From the NCBI GenBank assembly GCA_031002005.1, contig CM061914.1:12200148-12264147 (forward strand): a DNA stretch of 64,000 nucleotides, read 5' to 3'. The notes below the pieces were generated by a model. The model worked only from the letters and a program-made list of their open reading frames with translations. It was not told the DNA's origin and ran no database searches. The stretch is from Vandiemenella viatica (Eukaryota; Arthropoda; Insecta; Orthoptera; Morabidae). Shown here in pieces: positions 1 to 11,020 of this stretch; within the stretch, counting starts at the first letter, position 1; each line of letters starts with the position of its first letter. The translations under genes were made by a program, and so were the position numbers.

Positions 1-270
1 CTCTGTAGCGAACTGCATCTGCTATCGGTGGTACAGACCCACTGCTGGAGGAGGAGTTGCTCGTACAACAAAAGAAATATCCCTCACCACGAAATTACAG
101 TACCAGCACCACAGCAGATAGAAACCGTCGGTGTCGAGATAGTGACCGCCAATGGCAAACTAATGGTAGTTTCTACCTATCCCCCCTCCCCCCCGTAGGA
201 TACTAGAGGGGGCTGACTTCACAGCTTTAGCCACCACCAGAGGCAAACTCCTGATTGGAGGGGACCTAAA

Positions 271-743
271 TGCCAAGTAAGGAAATAGCATACAAAACAC
301 TAGTGCGTCAGCATTTGGAATACTGTTGTGGAATTTGGGATCTGTATCGCAAGGGATTGATTGACACATTAGAGAAAGTACAGAGAAGAGCCGCTCGATT
401 CGTGACTGCTAGTTACAGTCCTTACGTAAGTGTCACAGAGCTGATTCGTGGGTTGGGCTGGGATTGTTTGGCGGACAGACGACGTCGTTTTCGTTTGAAT
501 TTGCTGGAGAATATGCGAAAATCTTTAAGTTACGAGTGCAACGAAATACTTCTTCCGCCAACCTATTTAGGTCGCAATGACAGGAGGGATAAGATTAGAG
601 AAATAAGATGCCATACTGATTCATTTATGTATTCCTTCATTCCTCGATCTGTTCGGGATTGGAATGCGCAGAATTAGGATTGGTGCTTAGCACCCTCTGC
701 CACCCACAGTATTTGTGATTTGCGGAGTATAGATGTAGATGTA
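271..743 (+). mobile_element. 5'-truncated CR1-like LINE tail nested in the Jockey-like LINE
   Basis: A 135-codon ORF carries the C-terminal part of a CR1-like RT: YKTLVRQHLEYCCGIWD, LEKVQRRAARFVT, IRGLGWDCLADRRRRF, and SVRDWNAQN before the stop at 675. A short 3' UTR then ends in a tandem (ATGTAG)-type tail at about 727-743. This fits the 5' truncation and short-repeat tails of CR1-type LINEs. It splits the outer endonuclease between GGDLNAK and DWNSRV. I could not define a clear TSD, and a few bases of the outer element may be lost. Confidence 0.75.
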
Positions 744-1608
744 GACTGGAACAGTAGGGTTGCTAACCAGGCGGGTAAAGCACTGCGAAGACTAACAAAC
801 AGATACGACATGTGTGTGGCCGGCCCTGGGGAGCCTACGCATTATCCCGGCGCTGGAGGAAGACCGGACGTACTTGACATACTCGTAACGAAAGGTATTC
901 CCGGCTTTGTGGCTACCTTTACCATTGACCGGCTGTCGTCAGACCACTGCCCAGTACTGGTGATCAACATCGGACCCTGGCAAACGCTGGAAGAAACCAT
1001 GCCCAATTATTATAAAACCAAATGGAGATGCCATCAACAGTTACTTAAAGACGAATTCACTGCTGCCGCCGATACAGGCAACATCGATGAAACTATCCAG
1101 AAATTTGAAACAGCAGTATGCAACGCCTCTGCGGCCACGACACCACTAACAACACCCAAGCATGCATCCTCACAACTTCCGCCTCAAGTAGTGGCGCAAA
1201 TAAGACATAAAAATAGGGTTGCGAAAGACTGGAGGTTAACAAGGAACCTTCTTACGAAACGACTTTTAAACCGCCTACAGAGAGAGCTAAAGGTTTCCCT
1301 GACAGAACATAGAAATAGGGAATGGGGTGCCCGCATCTCTATGCTCAACCCGGACGATAAATCACTTTGGAAGCAGACTAGGAGGTTCACCCGACACAGG
1401 AAACGACTGACACCATTCCATGGCGGGAGAGGACTTTTATATAGCCCTTAGGATAAGGCTAAGGCCCTAGCGGACACCTTCGAAGGAACTTCCGGTCAGC
1501 AAATACCAACCTGAATCACCGCCATCTGAATACAGTACGCCGTCAACTACAAGTCTTTCTCAACGCGGAAGTTTGAGTTTGAAAACGAGCCAATCACCGC
1601 TGAGGAAG

Positions 1609-1845
1609 GGTTTAAAAAAAAATGGCCATACAGCCAGCTCAAGTATGAGGTTTCAGTGCTTTCCAGTGCTTTCAGTTTCACCATGTGTATATTGTCTTTC
1701 ACGAAATTCTAGACACCACACAGGACGGACATGGCAAGCACACTCACATACAACACTTAAACACCCATGCCCTCAACCGAACTCGAACCGGCGACCTTCG
1801 CCTTGTGGGGCCATTATTCTAGCCCCTATGCTACCGAAGCCGGCT
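1609..1845 (-). mobile_element. tRNA-derived SINE (family 1), antisense copy
   Basis: On the minus strand it begins with a tRNA-like head: A-box-like GGTAGCATAGGGG and B box GGTTCGAGTTC at about 1785-1795. A GT-rich body follows, then the tail motif GGCTGTATGGCC and an A-rich end. The direct repeat CTGAGGAAG flanks it at 1600-1608 and 1846-1854. Removing one repeat and the insert restores the outer LINE frame (PITAEE followed by VAGCF). It is the same family as the copy at 25405-25648. Confidence 0.85.
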
Positions 1846-3359
1846 CTGAGGAAGTAGCCGGATGTTTTTCTAATCTTTCCCCTCGCAAGGCTCCGTGACA
1901 GGACAAGGTTACCAACCTTCCCACAATCTACCACCTGAGGCGATAACGTACCTAGCAGCGACCTTCAACAAAATTCTAAGACTGCAAAAATACCCTCGAA
2001 ACTGGAAACATGCAGAATTAGGCGGTATACATAAGAGCGAGAAAGACCCACTCTTCCCCCAACACTACCTGCCCATTAGCCTCCTTCCAGCCGTTAGTAA
2101 GGTATTTGAGAGACTGCTATTCACACGTCTGTACACCCACTTAGAGGCAAACAGTATCATTCCAGATCACCAGATAAGATTCAGAAAAGGCCACTCCACC
2201 ACTCAGCAGTTCATGATGGTCGTCGAGAAAGCCACCAGAGCCTTTAACTTCAAGGAATACTGTGGGTTGGTGCTACTAGCTTTCGACTCGGTATGGCACT
2301 CGGGCCTCCTGCTCAAGCTCTATGAGCAAGGGTTCCCAGGCCCGTATGTGAAACTTATTACGAGCGACCACACCAGCCGCACATTTAGTGTCCGTGTCAA
2401 CAATGCTTTTTCAACCAGAAGACGGATCCAGGCCGGCGTCCGCCAAGGGTCGGTTCTCGGACCAGTACTATACACAGTACACCACCGATGTTCCAAGAAC
2501 CGCGGAGCAGAGGTTGCGACCTACGTTGAGGACACCCCATACTTCTCTCTCAGCAGATGCAGAGCTATAGTAACTCGACATCTCCAGGAAGTCCTACAGA
2601 AAACTCTTGCTTGGGCTAAGAGTTGGAGAATAGAAATCAATCCTGTTAAAACGCAAGTCATATTGCATACGTGATAATGCGACGCGGCGCCACCAGTGAT
2701 ACCGCATCCTATATTACACCTCAACGGCAAGGTCATCCCCTGGTCTACAACTATTCGCTATCAAGGGGTCACACTAGATAGGAGACTAACGTGGCACGCC
2801 CACATTGAAAAAGTTATACCCGAGCGAGTACGAGGCTACAACAACGGTACCCTCTCATCAATGTTAATAGCTTACTACCTCCAACTACTGGAGTCAAAAT
2901 TTATACCACACTCATCAGACCAATTATGGAATATGCATTCCCCGTTTGAGCTTACGCCGCAAGAAGTCAAATTCAAAAGCTGCAAATCATCCAAAACTGG
3001 GCATTGAAGAGAGCTCTACATCTGCCACATCATTTCCCTACCGATGCCCTTCACGAGGCTACTACACTGCTGCAAAGATTTAGTCTGCTGGCGAAATCAT
3101 TTTACAACAGCTCCCAGAAGTCAAACAATCAAACGGTCCAAAACATTGGCCGGTATGATATTTCAGCGGACCGACACAAGAGACCATTGAGCCTAATATA
3201 TAACTAAAGGACCAACACAAAGACAAACCAACCCAGAAGAAGTGACCAACCTTGAAAATAGGAGAAAATATCCTAGGATAAAAACTCCAATAAAACACTG
3301 CCTTTTGAAGAAATGGCAGAGAATGGTGGCTGAAGATGATGATTCAACAATACAAATTG

Positions 3360-3450
3360 CCACCGTGGATTAAGTTCACCAACACATCTGGTTACCACGT
3401 ATAGCTCTATATGTATTCCGCAACATCGATATCCTCGGTTGGCAAATCGC
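3360..3450 (+). repeat. Fragment resembling a Penelope-like element 3' UTR
   Basis: The stretch GTGGATTAAGTTCACCAACA ... TCCGCAACATCGATATCCTC resembles 63718-63830, the 3' UTR of the PLE at the end of the window (GTGGATTAAGTTCGCCAGCA ... TCCGCAACGTCGATACCCTC). It lacks the 5S-like module found in that copy. It sits between the end of one Jockey-like element and the ORF1 of the next. Confidence 0.5.
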
Positions 3451-3539
3451 GCATTCCAGTTCTAACGAACGAGCTGAATAGCAAAGACTTCGTCTCTTCT
3501 TAGCTGAACTTGGTGCCACCTTCTTTTTGGTTGACTTTG

Positions 3540-4960
3540 CAACTGCTCGCAACATGGGTAAAAAACAGCGGCTAGCAGTCATGACCCACTCACCGCTGCG
3601 CAGCGATGGAGAGAGGACATCTGTTATGCAGCATTTGCAGAAACAAGTCGCGCAGATGCTTCAATAAGTGCAAGAAGTCAGGAGGAAACCTCGGAATCCG
3701 AACAGGCTCGTCAATGAAGTGAAGAAATGCCTCTTCGGTGACCGATCCGAAGAGAAGCCACAGCAACAAGAACCTTCCGTGACGTGCCAGCATTCACTGC
3801 CAGCTACTTCTAAATCTCCAGTTGCGAGCACGACCATCTCGCCCCCTCTTGAAGTCATGACCACTGATGAAGATAAAGACATCAGTGAACCTCAAGAAGA
3901 AGAAGAAGGTTCTGTCCTTCCTATAACTGCCTTCTATGAAGACAATTATATATATCTGGCCGGCGATCTCATGTGAAGGAGAGGCTGCGGCTACTACAGC
4001 AGCATCCAACACAATTACGACGCCTAACGGACTACTTGGATGGGCGTGGCATCCGCCACTCCCCACAGACCCTTCGACGAGCAACGAAGATGGTAGTTCG
4101 AGGGCTGCCTGCTGATGTGCCTGACGGGGTGCTAGCCGTCGAGCTCTCCAGCGGCGGCATCCTTGCCTCTGCTGTGTCAGCTGTCATCCAGCTGCTACAT
4201 CAGCAAACCTTGCTAATGCCAGGAGTCTTAGCAAATAAGGTCAAACCAGGAACGACACACCCGAAGATGACCCACTGCAGCAATGACAACCAATAGCTAA
4301 CTGGAAGGAGATGCGGGATCACCTGTAAGAACTTCCCTGCACTCTAGGGATGATTTAGTGTAAGGGCATTCCAGTTCTGCCGTGCACTTATAGGGTGGCC
4401 TGGCAACAATCAGTAGACGGGGTCAGATCTTCGTCTGCTTCTTCTGTGCTGCCATTGGACTGTTCTGCATCCGTCAGTAGATGTGGTCTGATTTTCGCTG
4501 GCTGCTAAGACACGGAAACAGAATACCACTATAAGCCAAGTCCAGTGTTTCCGTTGCCAAGCCTTGGGTCACTGATCCAAAGAATGCCAATCAGCCGAAC
4601 GCTGTGTCCGCTGTGGAAACGATCATAATGTTGAGAACTGCACACGTCCTCGAGACCCGAAACCAACTTATGCAAACTGCGGTGGTAAACATGCAGCCTG
4701 TTGCAAAGGCTACCCAGAATGGCGTAAAATCCATCATTTCTAATCAAGAGGCACAGGCCAAGAAGACATCAATACCCGGACACGGACACCATAAAGCACA
4801 AGGACCATACAAAGTTGATCAACTTCTCCAAGAAAAGGCCAGGGCCCACAAAACACTTGTATTCGGGCCACACGAGAACGTCACAAATAACCAAGGAAAG
4901 CCAACTAACTTGCAATCACATGGCAACATATTTTCCAGCCGACTGCCGCCGAGAAAGTAG
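3540..4960 (+). pseudogene. Jockey-like LINE ORF1 (gag-like, zinc knuckles), broken
   Basis: This is an RNA-binding ORF1 protein remnant. A charged N-terminal part lies at 3668-3963. It is followed in another frame at 3973-4230 by the gag-like segment LRRLTDYLDGRGIRHSP, ATKMVVRGLPADVPDG. Three CCHC-type knuckles follow at about 4540-4725: CFRCQALGH with a stop then KEC, CVRCGNDHNVENC, and CANCGGKHAACC. Segment 4300-4530 between the halves has no gag similarity that I can see and may be an insertion or decayed. Because ORF1 lies downstream of an ORF2, this is the 5' part of a second element rather than the partner of the ORF2 at 1-3310. Confidence 0.75.
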
Positions 4961-6560
4961 GATCTGCCAAAAGCATTGTAGCGAATATCATGTTAGAGTG
5001 CCAACCTAACATGCAAAACAATCAGCAATAATTCAGCTTCTAACACAGCTGGTAACCATCATGCTACCTAATAACTTTTCACGTCAGTAATAAACTGTGT
5101 CATAGTACCAATAAAAATATTGAAAGGGGTTCCACACAGGTCATAATCATTACGGCCATAGCCGGTTTTCCCGCAAGGTGTACTGTAAGAACACCAAGAA
5201 CTTCAGTGAAATCACAAATTAAGCTAAAAACCGTAGCGGGACTGTTCTTACGCTGTTGAGGCTAAGACAGTCCAATTTGTGATATACAGGTAGCAATATC
5301 TGAAGCTATAGACCTGATGAAGACAACAGAGCAGGCTGTCGAAACGATGTCTTTTTACGCGGCTATCTGGCTGAACGCCTGTGAAGAATTCATTTTATTC
5401 AAGTCTTCATTGCTTTAATTACCTAACACAACAGCAACGACTAGTATCCAAAGAAATCCCACAAAAACTAGTAAAACATATTCCGAAGCGAGGATCGAAC
5501 CTAAGGACCCTAATCTTACTGATACTCGTCTTAAACAATGTACTACATTTAACTCAACGGAACTGTAGCGTAAATCTTCACAGAAAATGATATGTGACTT
5601 AGTCGGAGTATCTTCTCCGAGGAAGTTAAACTATTGTTGCAACGTATTTCTGGGGAGTTTTTATTGTTGTAGTTGTAGATTGGTATAGTACATACTACTT
5701 ATAAACCATATTACCAATCATTTGTACACAAATTCAGATAAACAAACCAAACGTTACTTAAGTAGAGTGAGCGCTTGCTGGCACGTGACGTCACGAGTGT
5801 CGTGTGCCCGCACCAGGCAGCAAAGGAGCATTTTGGCGGGCTTTTAAATACTTTAAACCTTAAAGTGGAATTTAAATAAATTAACCACTATTGTCAAAAA
5901 ATAAATAGTACCCGTTGAATAACGTTTATAAACAAACTATTTAAAACCATTTTCACAAAATAGTCAAATAGACTATTTTATTACTTACGAAGTAAAATTA
6001 CAACTGATGGCAGAAGCAGGAATGATGTTAAAATAAGAATTTTAATAGCTAAAAGAGTCTTAGCGAAGTGTGCTTTAAAAATTTTCATTTGTTATCATGA
6101 GTAACTTGGATAAAGTTCCTATTTACTATGTAAATGCAATAAAGATAGTACCGTTCGTCCACCCGATTGAGAAAGAAACATAATTTTAAAAACATACACA
6201 GAAAGAAACATACATAAAAAATAAACAGAAAAGTTTCACTTCTTGCGCGTGTACACACTGATACACGCACCAAGTTTTTTTTGTTTTTACTAACCGTGCT
6301 TTTCACTGCAAAAGAGTGGCAGCTCTACCAAACCGTACGCCACGGTTTTGTTATGAATTGTTAAGACTCGTATCCACTTGAGCACACTCAGGCGAATAAG
6401 CCGCTCATTCATTTGAGCGCGCTCGTTCAAGCGTGCTCAAGGAAAAGGAAATTTTGGTCGAACGAACCTGGTTTCAGTGCTCAGAAAACGCTCGGCTATT
6501 GACGTGTCGTCACGCGTATCTGCGGCCTATTTATTACTATCCATACGATGTCAAAACAGA
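4961..6560. other. Largely unassigned AT-rich stretch
   Basis: Apart from the terminal motif at 5314-5351, I recognise no gene. A B-box-like GGTTCGATCCTCG lies on the minus strand near 5490-5505 and may be a worn SINE. A palindromic CACGTGACGTCACG occurs near 5781-5794. Nothing here supports a host exon. Confidence 0.4.
5314..5351 (+). ncRNA. Hammerhead-like motif at a PLE-type terminus
   Basis: CTGATGA is followed by A, then a GACA/TGTC stem around an 11-base loop, then GAAAC, GAT and GTC. This is the layout of a hammerhead core with a two-base-pair stem III. The extra A before stem II and the lack of a convincing stem I argue for caution. The same motif ends the PLE copies at 13819 and 63949, so it probably marks a PLE terminus. 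Confidence 0.45.
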
Positions 6561-6576
6561 GAATAAAGTTACCAAG

Positions 6577-6966
6577 TTGATGGATTAGAGAAAGTCATCG
6601 TCAGCGAAGAAATTATCTTAATAATTTAATTCTCAAATTGACTTTAGAAGGAGACAATGAGCTATTTCAAAACTTTACGAGATCGATTTCGGACATTTGC
6701 TGTCATTAGTTTGACCTCATATTAAAATGCACGATACGCCTATGTGTGAGGCGACCCACCAGAAGATAAAATTTATAATAACTTTAAGATTCCTAGCCTC
6801 AGGAAGTTCCTACACAAGCCTGCAGTATATGTTCAAAGTATATAAACAAAGGATCATCCCTTTAGTACGGGTAGCCTATTGTGGCACTATTGAGTCACTC
6901 CTAAATTATATGAAGGCTGGTACCTATTTTTTATTTGTGTTTACAAATATAGATTTAAAGGGTATT
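6577..6966 (+). pseudogene. PIF/Harbinger transposase N-terminal fragment
   Basis: One frame reads WIRESHRQRRNY ... LEGDNELFQNFTR with a stop in ICCH*FD. After a frameshift it continues with MHDTPMCEATHQKIKF, IITLRFLASGSSYTSLQYMF. This matches the order of the N-terminal helix region of Harbinger-type transposases (WxRxxxxxR, DxxxFxxxFR, then an ITLRFLATG-like block). The DDE catalytic core is absent downstream. No terminal inverted repeats were identified. It is a dead fragment; the family call rests mainly on the ITLRFLASGxSYxSL block. Confidence 0.7.
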
Positions 6967-7580
6967 TAAATGTTTTTTTTTTAATTATGGCATTGATTTC
7001 TTGTTTTTAATAAAAATTGGTAAAACAATTATATTGTCTGGCACAAAATCAATATTATTTTAGGCACTTAGGATCTGAATTTCGTAACACCAAATTCAAT
7101 CAAAATCCGTTTAGCTGTGAGAAATACTATTAAAAAAGACTTACCACTTCCAATTATAGAAGTTTTCTGTTTTGATCATTCTCTCCTGAATGGCTTGTTA
7201 TTTTTTTCTTTACATCAATATTAAAGATTAATATCTCGCTGATTTCACGCCATGCACCTTATTTTTTAGTTCGATTATAATACTGGAGCTATCCCATAAC
7301 ACCCTCTTTGATTCATACCCATCAATTAGAGTTAAGCAAGTTTCATTGTTCGACGTGCTCGCGCTCATTGTATAACTCCATGACTCCAACACAAGCTGAA
7401 AGTAAAGAATAAACTTATCCGATATCTCGCTTAGTTTTCGCAATATCGAATATTAAATCATTTGTAGGGCAATTGATGGATACTAAAACGACAAAATATT
7501 AGCAGTAAATTGATTGAAACTACTAAACGTCCAAAAATACTAACATTCAAGGAGAAAATAAGTAGCCAAGTGATCGAAAG
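6967..7580. other. AT-rich spacer, nothing recognised
   Basis: There is no ORF with recognisable motifs and no clear repeat. It separates the Harbinger fragment from the tandem array. Confidence 0.4.
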
Positions 7581-9810
7581 TCGTTCATTTTTAACCGACT
7601 TCAAAAAGAGAAGGAGGTTCTCAATTCATCTGTTTTTCTTTTTTTAAATGTTCAGCGATATCTTTGCCAATTTTGAACCGATTTAAACGAATTTTTTTAG
7701 TGGGTAGGGTATACCTCCAAAACGGTACCATTTTAATTTCATTGAGAAACCACCCCTTGTACCCCCTTCCGCCCCTTAATTTTTTTACGAAACCACATTT
7801 TTTATTCGATTTCGATGAATCTTTTGACATATATAGCCAAAAATAGAGAGAAAAATACTTTCAACTTTTGGTTTAAAAAACTGAAACACTCCCCCCCATC
7901 CACCCCCCTAATTTTATCCAATTTTCTTTATTCAAAGCTACAGTCGACACCATTTAACTGATCTCCATTAAAGTTGGCAATTAGATATAGTTTTTCATGC
8001 AGAAGGTTTTTGACCAAAAAAATAAAAATAAAAAACCATCCCTCTCCCCTTTACACCCCTTAATTTTATAGAAACGTACATTTCTTTTCTTTTATTATTG
8101 AACTTTGCCCATGTATACATTAAAACAGAAAGAAAAATCCTATCAACATTTGGTCTGCTAAAGCTCAACCCCCTCCCTCCTTCCACCCCTTTACTTATTG
8201 TCAATGTTCTTCATAAAAAGCTACACTCGACACTGTTTGACCAATTATCACCAAAGTTGGCATATACATGTAATTTTTCATGGAGAATCTGACCAAATAA
8301 TAAATAAATAAAAAAATGCCCATCTCCCCTTTACACCCATTAATTTTTATGCAAACCCACATTTTTTATCCGATTTCCATGAAGCTTTGGACATGTATAG
8401 TCAAAAATAAAGAGAAAAATACTGTCAACTTTCGGTTTGAAAAAACTGAAGCCCTTTCTCCATATCAATCCCATAAATTTTTACCAATGTTCTTTATACA
8501 AAGCTACAGTCAACTCCATTTAACTGGTCTCCATTAAAGTTGGTATCGTACATGTAATTTTTCATGGAGAAAGTTTCTGCCAAAAAAAGTTAAATAAATA
8601 AAAAAACCACCCCATGTCTCTCTTTATACCCCTTAATTTTATAGAAATCTACATTTATAGAACTTTGCCCATGTATACTTTAAAACCAAGAAAAAAATCC
8701 TATCAACATTTGATTTGCCAAAGATCAACCCCTTTCCCTCCTTCAACCCTATTAACTTTTATCAATGTTCTTTATAAAAAGCTACAGTCATGATCGTTTG
8801 ACCGATTACCATGAAAGTTGGTGCTTATATGTATTTTTTCACGAGAAGGTGTCTGACCAAAAGATCTAAAAACCACCCCCTCTCCCCATTAAACCGCTTA
8901 ATTTTTATACACAACCACAGTTTTTATCCAGTTTAGACAGTATGAAACAAAGGGAAAAATAATGCCAACTCTTGGTTTGCAAAAACTGAACCCCTCTTCC
9001 CGTTTCAACCCCCTTGATTTTTGTCAATTTCTTTTTAGAAAGCTACAGTCGACACCATTTGACCGATCTTTATGAAAGTTGGCACATACATATGTAATTT
9101 TTTATGATTAAGATTTCTGACCAAAATATAAAAAACTACCATAGCTCCCCTTCCCTTAATACTTCTATAAAACCCATATTTTAATCTGATTTGGTTGAAC
9201 TTCGTATGCGTATACTTTAAAACAAATAGAAAAAGAAAAATACTGTCCACATAACTTTCACAAAAACACAAACCATATCCCCCTTTCTACCCCTATAATT
9301 ACTGTCAATGTTCTTTATACAAAGCTACCTCTTATTTCTGCTATTGAAGGAAGTATGCAGATGTATACTGCAAAACAAATAGAAAAATACTGTCTACATT
9401 TGGTTTCGAGGTCCAAACTCCGCTCCTTCATTTCCATCCTTTGATCTACAGTTGCTATCAGATACTGAAGGAAATTTGCACACATATACTTTAAAACATA
9501 CAGAACAATTGTGTTCTTTACACAAGACTACAGTTTTTATTTGTTTTCAATGGAAATTTGCACATGTATACTTTATAACAAAGAGAAAAATACTGACCAC
9601 ACTAGCTTTACAAAAACCAAACAACTCTTCGTCTCGCCTTAATTGTTTTATACATACCTACAGTTTTATCTGATATTAATAGAAATTTACAAATGTTTAC
9701 TTTAAATCTATCAGAAAAGGCAGTCTATATTTGGTATACAAAAGCCTAATCCCTCTTCCGCTTTACCATCACCCCTTTTAATTTCCAATGTTCTTTACAA
9801 AAATCCACAT
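7580..9810. repeat. Diverged tandem array, ~280-bp unit with dimeric order
   Basis: The anchor AAGCTACA (or a close variant) recurs at about 7935, 8218, 8501, 8779, 9040 and 9322, spacings of 283, 283, 278, 261 and 282. Units at 7935 and 8501 share CATTTAACTG..TCTCCATTAAAG. Units at 8218 and 8779 share GTTTGACC and a CATTTATAGAACTTTGCCC-like upstream block. This gives a ~565-bp higher-order dimer. Within each unit two ~140-bp halves look related (CCGATxTCxATGAAxxTTGG). The last units, beyond 9330, are shorter and decayed. No protein function is supported; short ORFs here are by-products of the repeat. Confidence 0.8.
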
Positions 9811-10274
9811 TTTTAAATCCCGTCAAAATCAATTAAGCTATTTTTAAGTCATGACAAGATTTATAAAATAAATGTGTAATTATGTCTAAACATGTACTTC
9901 AGATTTCAACTTGGATCCCAAGCTTTTACGTTGTTAAAACCAATTAAAAATCTATATTTTCTGTGTGATGCTGGAGCAAACAGATTTCTGTATTTGGTAT
10001 GTATTAATGCCCAGATGTTACATGTTTTGGTTATCGACCAGCAGCTTTAACAGATGTTATGATCCGATGGAAACATAGCCTGGATCAAAATGTAAACTCA
10101 CATTCCTTAACACAACACCCAACTCGCCCCGTTCTGGAAGTTGTTATGGTATATAAAGACAGAATTCTTCTTTGACAGCATGCGCTTTAATCCCTGAGCT
10201 ACCAGGAATTTCGTAAAATAGGAACTGCTGTGGCATATTTAAAATACAAAACAAACTATAATACCACTAAAAAT
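9811..10274. other. AT-rich spacer, nothing recognised
   Basis: No coding motif, repeat or RNA gene was recognised between the tandem array and the inverted repeat. Confidence 0.4.
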
Positions 10275-11020
10275 TTAAAAATAAAATAATTGTTTTTAAA
10301 AAAACCATAAAAACTGTCTTAAAAAAAGCACTCAAAATTTTAAAATAACTTTATATCTTGCTTAGGAGAAAGTAAATCAAAATGGACAATATTTTACATT
10401 ATTGTCATTGAAATTTTTACATTAATTAGTTATTTTTGGAGTCGGTGCCAGCGAAAGCAAGAGAAACAAAAAGATAAAAACAATAATGAATAACAATAAT
10501 ACATAAAAATTCATGTTACTGCTTACCTACAATTAATGCTAGAAACATGTTTCAACAAAACTGAAACATACAGATAATACGCCGACATTATACTAACTGT
10601 AAATCGTTTACTGCATGATGCAGCCTACCAACTGACACTGTAGCGCCAGAGATATGCCTGGATGACCAATAAGGCTGAGCCACATATTAAAATACTGTTA
10701 TTTTCTTTCCCTAAGCTGTCTCCTGCAATAAAACTATCTGCCTCACGACATGCTGTAAAATATTGGGTATTTTATTCTTACTCCCCGTGTCGCCTCTAAC
10801 TCCAAAATAAGTTCAGTAATTCGATCCTCGCGAAGTGACAGCTTGCACCAACTCCAAAAATAACTAATTAATGTAAAAATTTAAGTGACAGTAATATAAA
10901 ATATTGTACATTTAGATTTGCTTTCTCCTAAGCAAGGTATAAAGTTATTTTTAAAATTTTAGTGCTTTTTTTAAGGCAGCTTTTATATTTTTTCAAACCA
11001 TTATTTTATTGTTAACTTCG
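10275..11020. mobile_element. Foldback element with ~185-bp inverted arms
   Basis: The left arm, about 10275-10460, and the right arm, about 10835-11020, are inverted copies. Shared blocks include AACTTTATATCTTGCTTAGG against the complement of CCTAAGCAAGGTATAAAGTT, and AATTAGTTATTTTTGGAGT. A loop of roughly 375 bases separates them. No transposase is present. It looks like an old MITE or foldback element; I could not find a TSD. Confidence 0.65.

Larger units (their letters stand above)
1..3310 (+). pseudogene. Jockey-like LINE ORF2 (endonuclease + reverse transcriptase), broken
   Basis: This is a non-LTR retrotransposon polymerase ORF that would make an APE-type endonuclease and a reverse transcriptase for target-primed integration. 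The endonuclease runs from base 1 (GGGVA..., VVSTYPP, then GGDLNAK at about 270 resuming as DWNSRV at 745) to the SDHCPVL motif near 940. The RT spans about 1895-2674, with PISLLPAVSKVFERLL, IRFRKGHSTTQQF and GVRQGSVLGPVLY. The thumb follows at 2720-3010, with YQGVTLDRRLTW. The catalytic box reads ATYVEDT where ADD is usual, and the first RT aspartate block is also damaged (VLLAFDSVWH). There are frameshifts near 1450 and 2674, and two nested insertions. It is a dead copy; the 5' end lies outside the window. The Jockey assignment rests on family resemblance. Confidence 0.85.

Noticed and set aside
6370..6540. Terminal repeats of a Harbinger element near 6400 and 11600
   Set aside because: Only short CACGTGACG-like matches; not enough for inverted repeats.
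7580..9810. CRISPR array or protein-coding repeats
   Set aside because: Units are ~280 bp, diverged and frame-broken, with no short repeat/unique spacer pattern; the genome is eukaryotic.
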